Below, one piece after another: positions 23,074-34,848 of a stretch of 64,000 nt of DNA. A model generated the notes under the pieces. The model had not been told where the DNA came from, did no database searches, and saw only the letters and a program-made list of their open reading frames with translations. A program made the translations under genes and the position numbers. This DNA is from Neoscytalidium dimidiatum (Eukaryota; Ascomycota; Dothideomycetes; Botryosphaeriales; Botryosphaeriaceae): positions 1,426,001 to 1,490,000 of the forward strand of contig CM074706.1 of assembly GCA_037367355.1 (NCBI GenBank), read 5' to 3'. How positions within the stretch are numbered: position 1 is the first letter of the stretch; every line of letters starts with the position of its first letter.

Positions 23074-25804
23074 CTAGATCCCGAACGGGCCTTGGACATG
23101 GCTGCCCCTCCTCTGATTCTCGAAGAAGTCGAAGCCGTTGGGACCAGGGCCCTGGCCCATACCGCCAGGACCGCGTTGGCCGGGCATGCCCATACCCATA
23201 CCAGGGCCAGCACCCATGCCCGGCGGCGGGCCACCCGCACCGCCACGTAGACCAAGCATCTGCTGCATCTGCTCATGGTGAGGACCAGGGCCACCACCCA
23301 TACCCATAGGTCCAGGACCGCCGAATCCAGGAGGCGGAGGAGGCCCTTGTGGGGGGCCGAAGTAACCGTGAGGTGGGCCGCCATGACCAGGTGGGCTGAA
23401 CATACCGGGAGAAGGACCGGGACCAGCAGAGGCCGGACCATTACCAGGAGGACCGCGTTGAATGTTCATGCCAGGGTGGGCAAGAGGAGTGTTGCCAGCA
23501 GAGAAGGGAGGCATATTATTCGGACCGACAAAACCAGGCGGGCCGCGACCACCCATATTGTTGTTGGCAGCAGGGAAACCAGGCGGCGGGGCCATGTTTG
23601 AGACGGGAGGACGATCCTGCGGCTGCTGGAGGCCGGGGGGCTTCATGGACCACATCTGATCGGGTGGGGGTTGTTGCGGGATACCCATGTTGGCCATCTG
23701 GTTACGAGGGATACCAGCATCTGCAGTGTTGCGACGCTGAATACCCGCAATGGCCGGATCATCAAGGTGCACTGGCAGGTTGAAACGACCTGCACGACGC
23801 ATAGCGTTCTCGATCTCCGGGTTGTCCGGCATGCGGCGGGGTTGAGGCTGGTAGCGCACATCGTTCTCAGGGAACTGGCGGTCTTCGAACAGGCCGGGAG
23901 GGGGATTGGCACGCGGAGGCATTGCCTTGGTATCCATAAAATTGGTGAAGAGCTCGGGCGGCGGGGGAAGAGCCTGTGAAGGCTGAGGCGGAGTGTTACG
24001 CTGCGGGTTAGTCATGAGATTAAGCAGGAACTCCCTGTCTCTTGACAATTGTGTCGCGTGAGGCGGAGGCTGAGATGTAAGAAGGCCTTGAAGGCCGAAG
24101 TTGCCCATTCCGTTGCTAGGTGTGGACTGTGCAAGACGCTCTTCAGGAGAGCGAACACCTTCAGGACGGGGTTCCTGGCGTATCTGCTCCTGACTGGGTT
24201 CACCAGCAGGAGAGAACGGGCCGAACGCGCCTTGAGGGCCCTTGAATTCGGTGGGAGTACCACGAGGGGCGAGGACAGACTCGATGAAGCCGGCCTTCTC
24301 CTCGCGTGACCTCAGGATGTGGTGACGGGTGGGCTGGGGTTGAACATGGACGGTATCACGATCGGGTGAGCGGGTTTCCACTGGAGTGAAGACCGAAGGC
24401 TTCCTGCTGGGGGCTGCTGAACCCTGAGACGGGGTCTGAGTGTTGATACTTGTACTGCCGAGCATCTGGAGGATGCGTTGGAAGCCCTCCTTATCTTCAT
24501 TGTTTCCATTTGCGATACCAATGTTCGGCTCAGGCTGCTGAGAAGGCTGCGAAATCTGTTGCCAATGTTCGGCTCAGGCTGCTGAGAAGGCTGCGAAATC
24601 TGTTGAGGCTGCTCTTCCTGAGGAGTGAATAATTTGGCGAACTTAGACTGCTTCGTCGGACCCTTGGGCTTCGGCGGAGCTGGAGCGCCTTCCGTAGTTG
24701 CGGGGCTTTCCTGCTTGGCAGCCGCACCCCACATGCCGAACATGTCTTTTCCGTCAAGTAGCATGGGAGTGATAGGCTTCGACGACGTCGGGGTGTCCTT
24801 CGCTGGAGCCGGATCTGGAGCAGTCTCTTTCTCTTCCACATTCTTGCCCGCCTTCATTTGCTCCTTCCAGCGCTGAAAATCTTCCGCAGTGTGAGTAGTC
24901 TTCCGCTCCTCCCTAGGGAGATCGTCGAAGAAATCCCCACCCTTATTACGGTTTGCGCGAGCCATGCCAAATTCATCCTTCTTCTTGACAACGGGAGTAT
25001 CATACCACTCGGGTTCCTCCTCAACACGGTTGTTATTGTTGCCTCGGGTCCAGTCACGGTCGCGAGTGTCGCGGCGGTCGCGCCAGCTGCCATGGCCGCC
25101 ATCTGCTTCCTTTGTGTCGGAGTTGTCGCGGCCCCAGGGCTGTTCGAATCTACCTCTCGCACCGTTGCGGCGTGGTGCGGGATCGTCGCCATCGCCGTCG
25201 CGGCTGAAGCGGCCACCCATGCGAGGAGGGCGATCAGGGTCTTCGCTGAAAGAAGCCTTACGACCCCGCACATTGGTCCAGCCCTCACCGTCGTCGCGAC
25301 CACGGCGACCGTTCAGCGCGCCATTCTTGCGTTCCTCGCGGTCCTTGAAGAACTTGTCACGAATATCCTTAGAGTCATCATCCTTATCGTTACCGTCGGA
25401 CAGTTTGGGGACGCGCGACGACGAGGCGAAGGCCATCTTGGGGGGTCCTAGCACAATGTCTTCGGGGGCTAGTGACGTTAGTAACATCTTCGGCGGACGG
25501 AAGCAGTGACTCACCTGTACTCGAGTGACGAGGGAAATGCTTGCCAGGAAAAAGGGCGGGACGTTGGCCGTTCTCGTTGGCTTGCGCGGCGTCATCATTC
25601 CTGCCACCTTGCGTACGGCCTCCTTTGCGCTGGTTCTGCTCGGGCGCAGGTCTGCGCGTGTCAGCGGCGTCCGTCTGCATTCGGACAATGTACTTACTCC
25701 ATCCATTGTTCTATCGCGGGGAGACCATCGGGCTTCTGGATGAGGGGTGACTCCCGTAGGTGAAGCAGCTGCTCCGGGGTGTAACGTATGACCTCCACAG
25801 GCAT
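23074..25804 (-). CDS. 4E-T-like eIF4E-binding protein, frame disrupted by a 44-bp duplication
   Basis: Three exons, 25804-25698, 25651-25515 and 25468-23074, join in frame. The 35-codon first exon carries RYTPEQLLHLRES, a canonical eIF4E-binding motif (Tyr-x4-Leu-Leu). That motif at the N-terminus, an acidic/Arg-rich middle with EPEWYDTP, and a long Pro/Gly/Gln/Met-rich C-terminus fit the 4E-T (EIF4E transporter) family, which binds eIF4E and acts in mRNA repression and P-bodies. At 24518-24605 a 44-bp segment occurs twice in exact tandem. Because 44 is not a multiple of 3, translation shifts and stops at 24312 after about 466 residues. With only one copy counted, the frame would run to the TGA-side end at 23074, about 864 residues. 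No GT lies in the unit, so splicing cannot remove it. The cause is either an assembly error or a genuine lesion. Confidence 0.85.
24518..24605. repeat. Exact 44-bp tandem duplication inside coding sequence
   Basis: Copies 24518-24561 and 24562-24605 are identical base for base. The unit falls in the Gln/Pro/Ser-rich part of the 4E-T-like gene and changes its reading frame. The minus-strand reading on both sides matches one continuous protein only if one copy is ignored. Confidence 0.97.
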
Positions 25805-26692
25805 GGCGAGTCTGAGCGGGCGACCAACTGGAGCACCCGTTGGCTGGCCGGTTGTCGGTGGAGGCGTGCGGACGCGGGCGAAGGAGGGAAGACGGACACG
25901 CGTTCGTCAGGCCGACTGATGCGCGATGGACGGGGATGGTGTCGGGCGGTAAGGTGGGCGGGTGAGGTGACGCAGCGGCGCCGGGCGTGGAGGGACGGGC
26001 GCAATTCGCGGTGCTGGAGCTGTGGCAGACGTTGCAGGCGATGTGTCGGGCGAGAGAGGTGTGTGTGGTGGAGGGTTCGAGGGCGAGGCAGGTGAGGTGT
26101 TGGGAGGAGCTGCGGGCGTTTGCTGTCGCGGAGATGAGTTGCGGCGAGATGTCGGCGGTGAGGCAGAGGGGCAGCGGCGCCACAAGCGGGCGTTATTACG
26201 TAGCGAAGAGGGACACGGGGTCACAGCGCGGGCGGGCGGGCGACGGGGCGGGGTTCTGGGTTGGATGAAGGAATTGGCGATGGGTGATTTAGGGCGACTG
26301 TCGTGGCCGGCGTAGTGGGTTGGCGGCGAAGGTGCAGCAAACGCAGCAAACACGCGCCAAGTCCAGTCGCATGCGAGTCGGCCGCCGTGGCCACGGCGAC
26401 AGCGACAGCGTCACTCCGGCCGCTCTCCGGCGCTGCAGCTGCCTGCGCTTGGCATCTGAGTGCCTTCCAGTAGTGTTATTCCAGCGCTCATTTCCGCGAC
26501 TTCACTTCCGCAGACATTCCATTTCATCACTGCGGTAGTGCTCCACACTCACGCCTCAACAATAGCCTCGTAAGCGGTCGCATTTCAGGCGGCTTCTTCC
26601 TCTGCCGAGTGCGGGGACTTCGGCCAGCGTCCGCTAGGCAATTATGCTTACCCTGACCTAAGAATAGCTCACAACATGCGCATCCTTTGCCC
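25805..26692. other. Promoter and leader of the 4E-T-like gene; 3' end of URB1
   Basis: An 888-bp tandem spacer between two minus-strand genes. It is GC-rich up to about 26430 and contains open frames on both strands without recognisable domains. Confidence 0.5.
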
Positions 26693-29600
26693 TCACTGCG
26701 CCAGTCCCTGCATCTCCTCCACCGCTCCGCCGCCGCTCCATTCTTCCACCCGGCCCTTGTCGCAAGTCTCCCATAACCTGCCCCCCAGCCTTTTTAGCAA
26801 TCTCTCCTCTCTCAGCCCACTCCTTCCCTTCCCATCCCGCCTTGTCTTCGCATCAACCACATTCGCCAATTGCATCTTGACCCAACTCAACACGCCTGCT
26901 CTGGTAATCAACGTCGTGCTACCGCCTGGAACTGCTGCTGTCCGGAACAGAAACCGGAGGACCAGTTCTTTTGTCTTCTTGGAGCTCGCCGGATCTGTGT
27001 AAAGCGCCAAGACTCTCTCAAACATGCCCCTCGCGCGGAAAATACCAAGATCTCTATCCGTCCGCAAGCCATCCAGGTACCATTCCAGCAACCACTCGAT
27101 CTCACGCCAGTGTGCCGCGTCGTCGCCCTCTGGCGGGTTAAGGATGATCTTCTCCGCCCAGTATGACGGCAGCCGGCTGACTGTCCAAGAGGGTCCGCGT
27201 GTAAGGAATGAGCCTAACTTAGGGTACAGGAAATTCGTAGGCTCCGCAAGGATCGGGATCGCCCGGGCGGCAAGGGTTCCTGCGATCCACGGTAGCGGCT
27301 CGTCCGCTGAGATGAGCGGCCGCGCTGTCTCGTAGACTTCGCCCAATAGAAGGTATATGAGTTCGCGTTCTTCGTAAGACGAGGCCTGGAAACGTCGGCG
27401 TCAGCCCTGGACATTATCGCAGATTAGATAGAAGTACGTACCTGCACTTTTGCCATGAGCTTCTGCACATTGGGCAGAGCTTGTCGACGAATTGATAGAT
27501 GCTCAGAGCATAAGCAAAGGACAAGAGCGCCGACGTGGCCTTCGTCAACTGCTTCATCCACATCCTTGTGCATCCATCGTGTGAGCTCAGGGTGATTGTC
27601 GTTTTCTTTAGGTGGCATCTCCATTGAAATGTCAATGTCATCATCTGATTTGCCCTGACCATCAGCGCCGTTCTTGTCAGCAGCACGGGCTTCAGAATCG
27701 CCAGTCAGGGGAATGATTTCGAGAGTTTGACCCTTCTTTAGCCCTCCCGTGAGTGTCTTTCGACACGCGGCACCATCGGAAGCTTCCGCCATCCTATTCA
27801 ACATCGATTGCAGTACGGCCTCGTTCTCGCCGATGTGTCTCAACCCCGCAAATAAGTCCAAAATCCACTTTGCAATGTCTTCGACAGCACCAAGCTCTAG
27901 CTTGAGGACAAAAGGCCATTGCTCGAGCAAGGTCGCCAAGAACAGACTGGCTGCAGGCTGCGATGTCGCCTCAATCTTGGCTGCAACCACGATATCATCA
28001 AGATCATCCTGATATTTGATCGGCTTCCTCACGAAGCGACCAAAACACTCGTCCAGAAATTTGAACACCGCATCAGTGACGGGCTTACCTTCAGAGGTGT
28101 GTAGACTGAACACGAGCGCATCAAAAGACGATGGGCACGTATCGAGTTTCAGAATGTCATGGTCGCGAACGACTGACACTAGTAACTGTGCAATCGAGTC
28201 AGAGGAAGCGCCGTCTGGTGAAGAGGCTAAGACTTTTAAGACGGACGTAAAGGGAGAGAATCGCAGTGATTCGGGTTTCTGCCACCATCGCATGTCTGGT
28301 GCACTTCTCGCGATTTGCAGCAAGTGGCTGAGCTCGAGCAGCTTTATCTCACGTTCCTCCCCTGTCGCACCTTGTTTCTCAAGCCCATTCAAAGCATTTG
28401 TTAATGCCATGGAAACATCAAACTTCTCATCCAGGGCAACTTGAGGTGTGGCGCTATAGTACAGCGACAGCAACCTTGTGATAGCCTCCCTTTGCATGAG
28501 GTTTCTTTCTGGGATTCTTCGAAACGCTGATATGATATCCTTCATCTTTGGACAGCGCTCGCAAAACTCGGAGGTGAGTCTGTCCGCGGCTTGGTCCCAC
28601 AGCTGATGGGAGAAATTTGAAGAAGCTTCCTTGAACTTACTCAACACTTGTTCAAGCTTTTGGAAGGCGATAACGAGCAGGCGAACGGCAAAGAATGTGA
28701 TCAGATCAGAGCTTTGATTTAAGCATCTGGTCAACACTTTTTGCGTCAATGGCTGAGGCAAGAGGCTTTCAGCAACTATGGATACAGGCGGAGGCATGTT
28801 GGCGTATCCTTCCTTGTGCCCGAAAAACCGAGGGACTGGAAGCTGGATGGAGGAGAATAAAAATGATGCGTAGCCAATCCAAGTAGCAGTCAGCTTAGGA
28901 TCGAAAGTGAAGCTTGTCTTTTTGAGAAAATAATCGGCAAAAAGTTCCGGGGATGCTTCGAAAATGGCTAAGACCAGTTCCTGTTCCAGCTTGTTCGAGT
29001 ATGGTCTTAGACCCTGCATGAACGCAGCCAAGGTTGAGTTCCGAATCGTCACGCGGGTGCGGTATCGGTCATACCATTCTAGGGAATCCAGACCAAGGTC
29101 AATATTTGCTTCACCATCCCCATTACCCTCTGCTTCAGGCTCCTTATCCGTTCCGGGAGGATACCAGCCTGAACATGGTACGAGGACACCAGCCTCCGGG
29201 GACCGGCACACATGTAGTAAGAAACGGTGCGCAGCGACATCCACCGACTTCTCATCTGATTCCTCTTCCAAGGATTGCTCCACCCTGTATAGCCCTGCGA
29301 TACTCAACAATGTGCGGTCTGTGAACATGTGGCTCTTGCTTGCCCTTGGGATTTCCTTATCAGCGATGACGTGAGATTTCACAACCTCTAGAGTCTCGGT
29401 TGCAAGCTCAGGTGGATCGTCCCTGATGTGATCGAACAAGGCTCTCATGACATTGCCATGCTTCAGGATGTCGATCTTGGCACCCTCCTCCTGGTTTCGG
29501 AAATGAGCCAAGAGATATTTGACAGCATTGGTGCGAACCACTGGTTTTCGCTTGTCCTTTGGTCCTTCCTCATCGTTTCTCCGTATACCCAAGTTGCGCG

Positions 29601-30297
29601 CAAGTATCTTTCCCTCGAATGTGAAATCCCGCTTGGAGTAGACCTGCTTCGCGACAGCGCCACCATCGAAAGAAACGATCTCCGTCAGCAGCCGTAGGCA
29701 CGGTGAGATGACGAAGTCCTTATGCTTCGGCGCAGCCAAGCCACGCGCCAACAACTTCAACTGAGAGGTCTGGAGAATGGTGCGGCAAAGCCGGAAGCCA
29801 TAATCGCGAAATTCAAGGTTGTGGGATAACGTCTTCAATAGCAGGGCGAGGACGGCGACAGCGGCCGAGGAGAGGTGATCATTATTTGATTGAGATGCAA
29901 AGCTCCAGGTCCGCATAAGATTTTCCAAGAATGGGCTATCATCATCCCCTGTGCGCGGCTTCTGCGTTTCGAGGAATTCGCGGAGAATGGCTTTCCGGCG
30001 CGGAACGGTGTGCTCATCGCTTGGGTAGAGGATCGATTCGAGGAAGACCTTGAGGCTGTGGATACCTGTGAGATGCAATCAGACATTGTATTATAGACAA
30101 GACTGAATGGACATACCATTCCTCAATTGCTGGGCATTGTCTTGCTGGAAGATGAGTAGCTGCTGAAGCTGGCGTGCAGAATGGATCTCTTCGGCCTTCG
30201 GCGGAGGGCCGCGAGGTACGTCAAGTCTTTGGCGCTTGAGCAGACGCCTTTCGGGATGCGCCTCTCCTTCGACTGCCGGCGCTGTACGTTTGCTCAT
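26693..30297 (-). CDS. urb1: URB1/Npa1-like nucleolar pre-ribosome-associated protein
   Basis: Three exons, 30297-30117, 30065-27442 and 27385-26693, joined in frame, give about 1165 residues. The N-terminus is basic (KRTAPAVEG, RRLLKRQRLD, a likely nucleolar signal). Then comes the Npa1 N-terminal helical-repeat region (HSLKVFLESIL, RLLTEIVSFDGGAVAKQVYS, VRTNAVKYLLAHFRNQEEGA), which is highly characteristic of the family, and the C-terminal block (WIAGTLAARAIPILAEPTNF, REIEWLLEWYLDGLRTDRDL). Yeast Urb1 acts in an early 60S pre-ribosomal complex and is needed for 25S/5.8S rRNA maturation. The protein is shorter than yeast Urb1 (about 1760 residues). It is head to tail with the 4E-T-like gene and divergent from the gene at 31058. 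Confidence 0.92.
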
Positions 30298-31057
30298 TTC
30301 TTTTGCATACTCTGAGGGCGGCTAGGATTGGAGTGTGAACGAAGCTAGAGAGCTTCGGCGTCGCAATGATCGTCCGGACTTTTTGCGCCAAGATGTGAGT
30401 CAGGTCAGGACCCATTATCTCAACTCCTTAGTCATGCAGTGGGGCAATGCGCCACAGCGCCACCGCGCCACAACAGCATTAAACACTCAGGTGGAGAAGA
30501 GAAAGATTATTCTCCCCTGAACGTGAGTTACGAGAGGGCTGCAAACAGTCTTGGTCATTGGTTGAAGGCGACAGTTGTTACTACGTCAACACTACATCCA
30601 GCTTGTCTTGCTAACTCTCTTTCGCAATGAGCTCTCGACCGGGTTGTCTGGTCACACACTCTCAACATTTAAGATAGCGAATCGGTAAGTTCGAGGTGCT
30701 TCCATCTCCACAGGCATTCCAAAAGCTGTCACGACCTACCCCGTAACAATAGAAGCTCTGAACAGTCTTCGCATGGAGGACTAAGAGGACTTAGGGTGGG
30801 CTTCTCTACGCTCGATTTCCATTCATTTTTACTCGTGCGTCCACACACGCTATACCAAATTCCATCTTTCAACAAAAGCTCCCCTCATGACAAAGAGGTA
30901 TCCCATCACAACCCAGCTGTGCCAAGCGCTGTTTTCAACCAAAGGGAAGACAACAAGGCAGAATCTGAATTCATATTCCTTGCGTATAGCTACGGATATT
31001 CATTCCAAGATCATTGAGTTCACACTGGCCCATCCATAGTTCCCCGTAACTGGATCG
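30298..31057. other. Divergent promoter region
   Basis: A 760-bp spacer between URB1 (-) and the gene at 31058 (+). No TATA box stands out and no further coding potential is apparent. Confidence 0.5.
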
Positions 31058-31903
31058 ATGCCACGGCCAACCATGTCCACCACACAATTTTCTCACAACG
31101 AGCTCCCAGTACATGAGTTCATTCGCCGACAACGCCTGCGCGTTAAGTTGATAAATTGCACACCTCACAGTCCCCTCTCCCCTCCTTTGCCATCTTCTAT
31201 CATACAACAAGCACCAACTCCAACTATTTCCCCTTGGGCCCAACACCGCACCCTCCTTTTTACACTTTTCACGCTCTTCACAGCCTTCCATCTCCTATTC
31301 GGCGCGTACGTCCAACCGCTCCGCTTCCGCACCTACGCGACCTACTCTCCACACTCCCCATCACGCCTCCACTTCCTCACCACCATCCTCCCCTCCACCC
31401 TCTTTCTCAACCACCCACTCCCTCGCTTGCGCCGCCCACCACCCCCCTTCTCATCAATCGACCTCACCACCTCCTCCGCCATCCACGCCACCACCTCCCT
31501 CACCCACCTCCTCACCTTCCACGCCCGCCTCACCCCGCACATCCACACCCTCGCTCACACCCGCCACCCCACCTACGCCGCCCTCCACGCCCTGGCGACC
31601 CTCTCCACCGCCCTCCCACCCACCAACAACACGAAAACCACCACCCCGAGCCCGGACCTCGTCCCGCTCGCCACCGCCCTCCGCGCTCTCCTCCGCGCCA
31701 CTGAGCGCTGGGAAGCCCACGCCCGCCTTCTCTACGCCGAGGAATCGCTCGAGCCGCCGCTACTCCGCGCGGGCGACGCGATCGAGCGAACCGCCCGCAA
31801 AGCGCGCGTTCCGGAAAGGAAAAGCAAAGGGAATTGGAGGCGCAAATTCGGCGGGGTCTTCGACCCAACAGCGCCGGTCGTGAGCCGAAAGCAGCCCGGC
31901 GGA

Positions 31904-31951
<48 letters not shown>

Positions 31952-32446
31952 ATGCGCCTTCGCACCGCGTGCGCGGCGCTGGCTTTTCACCGCGCGCTGG
32001 ACGACGTCGGGGCGCGGATGCCGCGGCTGGTGCGCATGGCGGCGGAGGTGCGCGCGGCGGTCGGGGAGGTGGAGGGCGCGGTGGTGGGGGCGTGTCGGGG
32101 GGAGGTGGTAGAGGAGGAGGGAGAGGCGGTGGGTGATGTGAGTGATCTGGTGACTTTTTTGGGGGGAGGGTCGAGATGGAATGCTGACGCGCAGTAGGCG
32201 AGACTGGGTTGTGCGGACGCGCTCGCGGCGTTGTGTAGGGTCGTGCAACCGCGGGGCTTGGGTTCGGTGGAGGATCTGGTCGGCGTGCGAGATGCAATGG
32301 CTCGGGCGCGGAGGGCGGCGGATGGTGTGGTGGAGGGCGTGAAAGTGATGGGAGATGAGGTTGAGCTGCAGCGGGATGGAACTGGTGTGTGGGTCATTTA
32401 TGTGGAGGCCTTGCAGGGAGGGAGCGGGGACAAGTGTGGGTTGTGA
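31058..32446 (+). CDS. Membrane-anchored protein of unknown function with poly-Asp tract
   Basis: Two exons, 31058-32137 and 32198-32446 (GTGAGT donor, GTAG acceptor, phase 0), give about 442 residues. A second in-frame ATG at 31073 is an equally possible start. One hydrophobic segment near residues 64-85 (TLLFTLFTLFTAFHLLFGAY) is a likely membrane anchor, and the remainder is helical, rich in Ala/Arg/Leu. A run of 15 Asp residues is encoded by a pure (GAC)15 repeat at 31907-31951. The C-terminus (GSVEDLVGVRDAMARARRAA) looks coiled. I do not recognise a family. The strong GC3 bias and the good splice join support a real gene. Confidence 0.65.
31907..31951 (+). repeat. (GAC)15 microsatellite encoding poly-Asp
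   Basis: Uninterrupted trinucleotide repeat inside the coding region, so length changes stay in frame. Confidence 0.95.
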
Positions 32447-32770
32447 AAGGTATTTTTGGTTGGTCGTAAACTTATGGTATCTGGTATAAAAACGGGGGGA
32501 AGAGAAAAGAGAAACGTTCAGACATTAAGAATACAGCGCCGTGCACCAATGACTCTTTAGAGTCTTTGGTGAAGGAGTGATACAAGTAGTGGAGATTAAG
32601 GAAAATCAAAATAGTCCGTCTTAGGGAAAGCAGAGAGCGCGCTGTCTGTGGAAAGGAACGCCGGCCAACCCCTTTGCCGATCCCATTTACCATACCAGCA
32701 CCGGAATCTTTCAATCTGAAAGGGAATTATCCAATCGTGATATCACAAGCGTCCACTGGTAGCGTTCGGG
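32447..32770. other. Convergent intergenic spacer
   Basis: A spacer of about 320 bp shared by the 3' ends of the genes on either side. Nothing else is seen. Confidence 0.5.
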
Positions 32771-33226
32771 CTAGTAGTGCCTTCGCCGGGGAGCGGGGCG
32801 AGTCACGTAGGTCTTGCGGTGATAGTGGGCCGGGGGAGGAGCGTAAGCTGTGCGTCGGTAGACTACTCGCCGGCGAGGCGACGAGGCAACGATGAGCCAT
32901 GCATCTAGAAAAGCAAAGTTAGCAAACAGTTTCTGATTTTCAATTCGAAGGTTGAGGGAAACTCACGCAGCACCCCCGGAATCCAACCCAAAATTGTCAA
33001 AATAATATTCAGGCAGAGGCTTCCGCCGCAGCCGCGCTTCGCTAAGACCACGAGCGGTGGGAGGAATATGGCTACGATATAGAGGATAAGGTCTTCCTGC
33101 AATGCCGGGCAAAGTTAGCATTGGTGAATGGACAGCGCTTTTGACGAAACGAGTCCGGAGAGATCCGACCCAAGGTTCCATGACCTTGGTGTTTGAATTA
33201 CGGTCATAGGGCATAGGAGAAGGCAT
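32771..33226 (-). CDS. Pmp3/UPF0057 family small membrane protein with basic C-terminal extension
   Basis: Three exons, 33226-33185, 33096-32967 and 32904-32771, give about 101 residues. The core EDLILYIVAIFLPPLVVL, KRGCGGSLCLNIILTILGWI and PGVLHAWLIV is the two-helix Pmp3/RCI2 proteolipid signature (I-F-L-P-P-L, R-G-C-G, N-I-x-L-T-x-L-G-x-x-P-G). Pmp3 proteins sit in the plasma membrane and affect membrane potential and salt tolerance. The family is usually 50-60 residues; here about 35 Arg/Tyr/Pro-rich residues follow the second helix (SSPRRRVVYRR, HYHRKTY, RPAPRRRHY). The first exon (14 codons, AAG|GTCATG donor) is the least certain part. Confidence 0.88.
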
Positions 33227-34848
33227 CGCGAAGCAGCAGTATAGGAGGGCGGTTGCGGAGTATGAACTGATGTTAATTGAGGGTTGTGCGGGTGGACTAC
33301 TAACGCCTGCGCCCATTGTGGCCTTAATTTCCCTTCGATACTGTTGAAGTTTGGGGTAGTTGCGTCCGTATTTGCAAAAAAAAAAAAAAAATTTGGAAGG
33401 TGGACGTCGGTAAGACCGATGGAAAGGAAAGAAGCTCTCAAACAGTGCTTGCACAATTACGCGACCAGTGTGTAATCACTTGGCGCTGACGTTGGTCGAT
33501 CGATGGATGATCAGCGTGGGGTGTAGCAAGCAGGGAGCCTAATGGACTGAGAGCGTTTCTCCATATAATAGGTGGTATATCAGAACCAGATCGGACGCGC
33601 GCCGGGAAGGAAGTGATAGCCGAAGGTGAAACCGGTACTCGGGAGTCGCAATGTCGATTTCGAAGGGGAAAAGGGTCAAGAAATAACAGAGGCAGAAGAA
33701 AACAATGTTTCAACCTTAAATTCACTCAGCCACTCGGAAGACGCATGGGACTGATCGTGGGGGCGGGGCGGCAGTTGGAGCCCAGTTTCTTCAGCGAGAC
33801 GGAGGGCCATCCGCTTGCGGATGACGTCAAATGCTGCGCTATTGACTGCGACCGTGCAGGGGTAGCTTTGCTGGGCATTGCGCAACATCCATGCCAGCAG
33901 TCTGTTTGCCCTCGGACGACAGCTTGTCCGACGGCCGACGTGCGCCAAAATGGCTTGCATCTACGATGGAAGAAGATTGTTGGGAAACGCGGCCGATGGA
34001 TATCCTGTTCCCGCCGGGTATCGCATTGGCGCCGTGTGCCTGAAGGATCACGAGGACCTGCCAAGCCAGCGTGCCGACATGGATACGATGCCTAAATCAG
34101 CCCACTACGACCGCTGGCGACTAGTCCAGGCCGGCCAAGAGCATTCCGTTGCTAGGCTCACGATCGCCTTTGCGATCGAACTCCGGGTGTCGCCGGATCA
34201 CTGCGGCAGTTCTGATGGCAGTGAACCGGTGTCGAGTAATCTGTGTCGAACGCAGCTTACCGAGCACATATATTCGTGAAGGCCGAAAATCACTTACCGT
34301 CTGAGGTTGACCGGTGAAGCAAACGCAGTTCGGACATGCAAACGAACGAACTGAGAAATTCATGCAAGCAGCCGGTGCATACTCTGCCCCAGCTACCAAT
34401 TAGCGTCAGATTCGTCGTTCTGCATAACCGAAGCCGCATCTGCAAAGCTTAGTCGGGGATGCGATAGGGAACGTCTGGTCGCCAACCCCAACCGACATGA
34501 ACATCAGTACTTTGCAAGAGATTTGGCTGCCAGGTGGATGTCGTCCAGTGATGATGAAAGCGCTGTCCCGGATCAAAGACGAGGGCTTGCAAATGCAGAG
34601 CTTAACTCTCATTCCATGCCTGCAAGATCTCACGCCATGTCATCTGTTGCATCGAAGCTTTCTTAGGCAGCACTTCGAATGGCCCGCCCGTCGAAATGGT
34701 TATTCCATCCATCTGCTGATCACAGGGTTCCCAATGATGTTGGATAGCCCAAGGCTAGTAGCCACTGGTCAATGATCAGTAGCAGCTCATTCAGCAAGTG
34801 ATACTTCAACATTCGAAGGTACTATTACACGATCTAGGTTAGTAGTAT
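33227..34848. other. Intergenic, no gene recognised
   Basis: This contains an A17 run at about 33377 and short overlapping frames with no domain. The left end is the promoter of the Pmp3-like gene. Confidence 0.4.

Noticed and set aside
24490..24620. Intron as an explanation for the frame change in the 4E-T-like gene
   Set aside because: The duplicated unit contains no GT donor on the coding strand, and nearby GT-AG pairs would give introns under 35 bp.
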